Below are positions 61,707-64,000 of a stretch of 64,000 nt of DNA, in pieces. The stretch covers positions 1-64,000 of the forward strand of contig NZ_SOBW01000011.1 in the NCBI RefSeq assembly GCF_004364975.1, written 5' to 3'. Positions within the stretch are counted from its first letter, which is position 1. Each line of letters starts with the position of its first letter. The notes under the pieces are model-generated. The model did no database searches, had not been told where the DNA came from, and saw nothing but the letters and a program-made list of their open reading frames with translations. This stretch comes from Gelidibacter sediminis. Its GTDB lineage: Bacteria; Bacteroidota; Bacteroidia; Flavobacteriales; Flavobacteriaceae. The translations under genes and the position numbers were made by a program.

Positions 61707-64000
61707 TTACCCATTATAAAAAACCGCTAATACTCTTAGGAAGGGTTCATTTTCTAATTGGAAGTATTCATTGTAGAATGCATCCATTTGATTTTTCACA
61801 TAATTTACTTCACTCTGTCTCTTCTTTTTGTAAAAAGAGCCTCCTCCATTTTTTTCATCTCCAAACTTAATTTCCATTTGTCGCTCGGATGCGCTTAGCC
61901 AATCATTCAGTTTCTTTTGATAGCGTTCTAATTTATCTTCCATTTCATCTTCAAGGTCGCCTTGAATCTTTAAATCATAAATCTGCTTTGCACTTTTTAC
62001 CGCTTCTGGAAGTAACTCCTTAATTTTTTGAAGTTGTTTTTCTGAAGTTTCAAGTTCAGGCAATGTGTCCTTAAGACGGTATTGATTTAGAAATTCTTCA
62101 AAATCTTCTAAATTACCTACACTTGATCCGTCAAATGATTTTCCAACCACATAAGTTTTTGAAAAAATAGGTTTTCCTTGCTGATTAGATGTAATACCCT
62201 GAAAGATAAACCAAGCTGTATTTTTAGGTAGTGGATCTCTTAGTCTAGCGACTAAAGCTTTCCCACGATCTATTTGTCCAAGCAACTTGTATTGCATCCA
62301 TTTTGCAATAGGATTAAGGTCGTATAATAATTGAAAGTTTGGCCATTCGTTTTGTTTCTTTCGCGCTTGAATAATTGCATTTTCAACGATATTAACATTT
62401 GTAGTAAGGTTGAATGTTTGATTTGGTTTTGGAAAAGCTTCTTTAGGCATATCGTACAACACACCTTTAGATGAAAGCTCTTCAAATTGTTCAATTTCTA
62501 AAACTTTGTCGTTACTATCTATATTAATTAAAGGGATGAGCCTATCGTCTTTCGATTTTAATTCATCAATAAGCGAAGCATAATAGCTAAAATCATCTTC
62601 ATAAAACGAAGCAAAACCTTCGTCAATTTTCATTTGAGCTTTAGTAGCCGATGAATCTTCAGTCAATGCACTTAACCAATCATCGTCCACCGTATTTTCT
62701 TCATTGGAATCAAGAATTGACGGGTCACTATTGGCAATAGCTTTTTCTACTAATTTAGATTCTTGCTGTTGGTCATAAAAGCCCATAACACTCCCAGCAT
62801 CTCCTAAACTTTTATGTACTTCTTCTTCCTTTTCTTTTAAACGCTCTACAATTCTAATATCTCCTTGAACATCTTCACTTTGAGATTCGGCAATTAGGTA
62901 ATATATAAAAGGTGTCTTGGTCTGACCAAAACGATCTATTCTCCCATTTCTTTGGTCCAAGGTTATAATTGACCAAGGAATATCGTAATTAAACATTTGA
63001 TTACAGAAGTAATGAAGATTCACCCCTTGACTACCAGCATCCGAAGCTAGGAAAAGTCTAATAGTACTATCTTCTTTAGAAAAATCTTCTAAAATATCTT
63101 GCTGCTGAGTATCGGTAAGGCTCCCATTAAATTGAACTACTGCATTGTCAGTTAGTTTGAAATCGTTTTTAAGATTTTTTTCTAATTCATTTAATGTGGC
63201 TCTACGTTCAGCAAAAATGATAATACGTTCGTCATTCTTTTTACCTTTCCAGCCCATTTGGTCTAGTTTAAAGAGCAACTGGTTGTATTTAGAATCACTT
63301 TTTTGAGCCACAATTTTTTCCAGAACGTCTTTCAGCTCTTCAAGATGTTCAATTACACCATCTTCATCAATCGCTTTATCTATTCTTTTAATTACTGTTT
63401 CTAAACACGCTTTCGGCGAAGACATATATGCTTTGAATAAACCAATGGAAAAAAGTAATGCTCCGAACGTAGAATTCCCAGCACTTTCTTCCTGTGCAAC
63501 AGCTTTAAATTCTTGAATAATTCGTAAAGCTTCTTCTTCATCAGGATTTAAAGGACAATCTATTTTACTTGTTATCCTATCTCTAAAAGCATCACCAACT
63601 TCATCTTCAATATCTTTTTTAAACCTACGGACATATAAGGGCTGAATATCTTCTTTTGTAAACTCGCCATCATAAGGTATTGCCGTAGGGTCTAACATAC
63701 TTATTAAATTGGCAAAATTCTCGCGCTTACCGTTGTGAGGTGTCGCAGATGTTAAAACCATTGCTTGCGTCCTCTCTGATAAAAATTTTGCTAATCCACC
63801 TCTCTGAGATGCAACATTGGCAACCGTATGGCATTCATCTATTGCTACAATATCCCATTTTACTTTTTCTAAATAGTGTCTAAATTTTGCGTTGTTTTTC
63901 AACGTATCAATAGATACTATAACCTTATCATAATAATCGAATGGATTTTTATTTGATGGTATTTCTGTTTTAATTCTTGCTATTCCCTGACTATCTAATC
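61707..64000 (-). CDS. SNF2-type helicase (DrmD-like), 5' end beyond window
   Basis: At least 764 codons of a superfamily-2 helicase; the frame is open to the window edge, so the N-terminal ATP-binding motif is not seen. Visible are VIVSIDTLKN, the DExH box VAIDECHTVAN, LTSATPHNGKRENFANLISM, and the C-terminal helicase motifs IIFAERRATLNELEKNL, LFLASDAGSQGVNLHYF and LDQRNGRIDRFGQTK, the last typical of Snf2/RapA-like enzymes. A long charged C-terminal extension follows. SNF2-like DrmD begins class 1 DISARM operons and is followed there by the DrmMI methyltransferase, the same order as here. It is the first visible gene of the operon; the methyltransferase starts 6 nt after its stop. Confidence 0.82.
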   Translation of the reverse strand, partial: LDSQGIARIKTEIPSNKNPFDYYDKVIVSIDTLKNNAKFRHYLEKVKWDIVAIDECHTVANVASQRGGLAKFLSERTQAMVLTSATPHNGKRENFANLISMLDPTAIPYDGEFTKEDIQPLYVRRFKKDIEDEVGDAFRDRITSKIDCPLNPDEEEALRIIQEFKAVAQEESAGNSTFGALLFSIGLFKAYMSSPKACLETVIKRIDKAIDEDGVIEHLEELKDVLEKIVAQKSDSKYNQLLFKLDQMGWKGKKNDERIIIFAERRATLNELEKNLKNDFKLTDNAVVQFNGSLTDTQQQDILEDFSKEDSTIRLFLASDAGSQGVNLHYFCNQMFNYDIPWSIITLDQRNGRIDRFGQTKTPFIYYLIAESQSEDVQGDIRIVERLKEKEEEVHKSLGDAGSVMGFYDQQQESKLVEKAIANSDPSILDSNEENTVDDDWLSALTEDSSATKAQMKIDEGFASFYEDDFSYYASLIDELKSKDDRLIPLINIDSNDKVLEIEQFEELSSKGVLYDMPKEAFPKPNQTFNLTTNVNIVENAIIQARKKQNEWPNFQLLYDLNPIAKWMQYKLLGQIDRGKALVARLRDPLPKNTAWFIFQGITSNQQGKPIFSKTYVVGKSFDGSSVGNLEDFEEFLNQYRLKDTLPELETSEKQLQKIKELLPEAVKSAKQIYDLKIQGDLEDEMEDKLERYQKKLNDWLSASERQMEIKFGDEKNGGGSFYKKKRQSEVNYVKNQMDAFYNEYFQLENEPFLRVLAVFYNG

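Larger units (their letters stand above)
26225..64000. mobile_element. integrative conjugative element (CTnDOT-like), right end outside window
   Basis: Starting at the split tRNA-Met, the region carries a tyrosine integrase, RteC, an excisionase-like gene, replication proteins, a metal-handling cargo operon, a Bacteroidetes-type tra operon (traE, F, G, I, J, K, M, N) and a defence-like operon of over 20 kb. No second att site, relaxase or coupling protein occurs before 64,000, so the element is longer than 37.7 kb. That the defence operon is inside the element follows from there being no att duplicate or chromosomal marker to the left of it; it is inference. Confidence 0.75.

Noticed and set aside
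43950-64000. BREX or plain type I/III restriction-modification assignment
   Set aside because: No PglZ, BrxC or Lon-like genes, no HsdR/HsdS or Res/Mod pair; the helicase set and GHKL protein do not fit these systems.

Overview
The window is AT-rich DNA from a member of the Bacteroidota, most likely a Flavobacteriaceae species. The basis is the TAnnTTTG-type -7 promoter boxes, the SusC-style VVVGYG signature, the CTnDOT-like tra genes with an RteC regulator, and several small families typical of Flavobacteriia. The genus cannot be named from the sequence.

Layout. (1) 1-6.5 kb is an accessory patchwork. Small genes (DUF6933-like, XRE/DUF4870, DUF4298, GNAT, an MFS remnant, an MpaB-type oxygenase) are separated by roughly 135-180 bp imperfect palindromes that resemble integron attC sites. 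An IS3-family element sits next to one of them, and several genes are frameshifted or truncated. (2) 6.7-26 kb is a mostly chromosomal-looking stretch: an AarF/UbiB kinase, a GreA/GreB-fold (Rnk-like) factor, a GH20 hexosaminidase, a tyrosyl-tRNA synthetase behind what looks like a complete peptide-coding transcription attenuator, an intradiol-dioxygenase-like lipoprotein next to a frameshifted YceI gene, a BLUF blue-light sensor, a three-gene Fe(III) ABC importer, a methyltransferase and a DUF4139 protein carrying TonB-receptor-like segments. (3) At 26,225 the 3' half of a tRNA-Met (CAT) gene marks one end of an integrative conjugative element (ICE) that runs past the right edge of the window.

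The ICE carries a tyrosine integrase next to the att site with tandem direct repeats between them. It then has rteC, two perfect 13-bp inverted repeats ahead of an excisionase-like gene, a replication module (a wHTH/DnaD-like protein with an internal 33-bp x4 repeat, plus a DnaC-like loader) and a metal cargo operon (Fur/Zur-like regulator, TonB receptor, cation diffusion facilitator). These are followed by a cell-wall amidase and a transfer operon traE-F-G-I-J-K-M-N plus a lipoprotein. No relaxase, coupling protein, traL or traO-Q is in view; they may lie to the right.

The rest, 42.4-64 kb, is a leftward block of very large genes with 1-6 nt gaps that looks like an anti-phage island. It encodes an SNF2-type helicase (cut by the window edge), a 1585-aa N6-adenine methyltransferase, a 1529-aa GHKL (sacsin/NO VEIN-like) ATPase with a C-terminal NOV_C/PD-(D/E)XK-like domain, and a 2104-aa DEAD/DEAH-DUF1998 helicase with a candidate C-terminal nuclease-like domain. 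The last gene is a RelE/ParE-like domain fused to a UvrD-type helicase, and an AlbA_2/Schlafen-type putative regulator follows. The first two genes recall class 1 DISARM and the 2104-aa helicase recalls Druantia DruE, but the full combination matches neither as I know them. This is the best candidate for an undescribed or hybrid system. The second most interesting signal is the tyrS leader.
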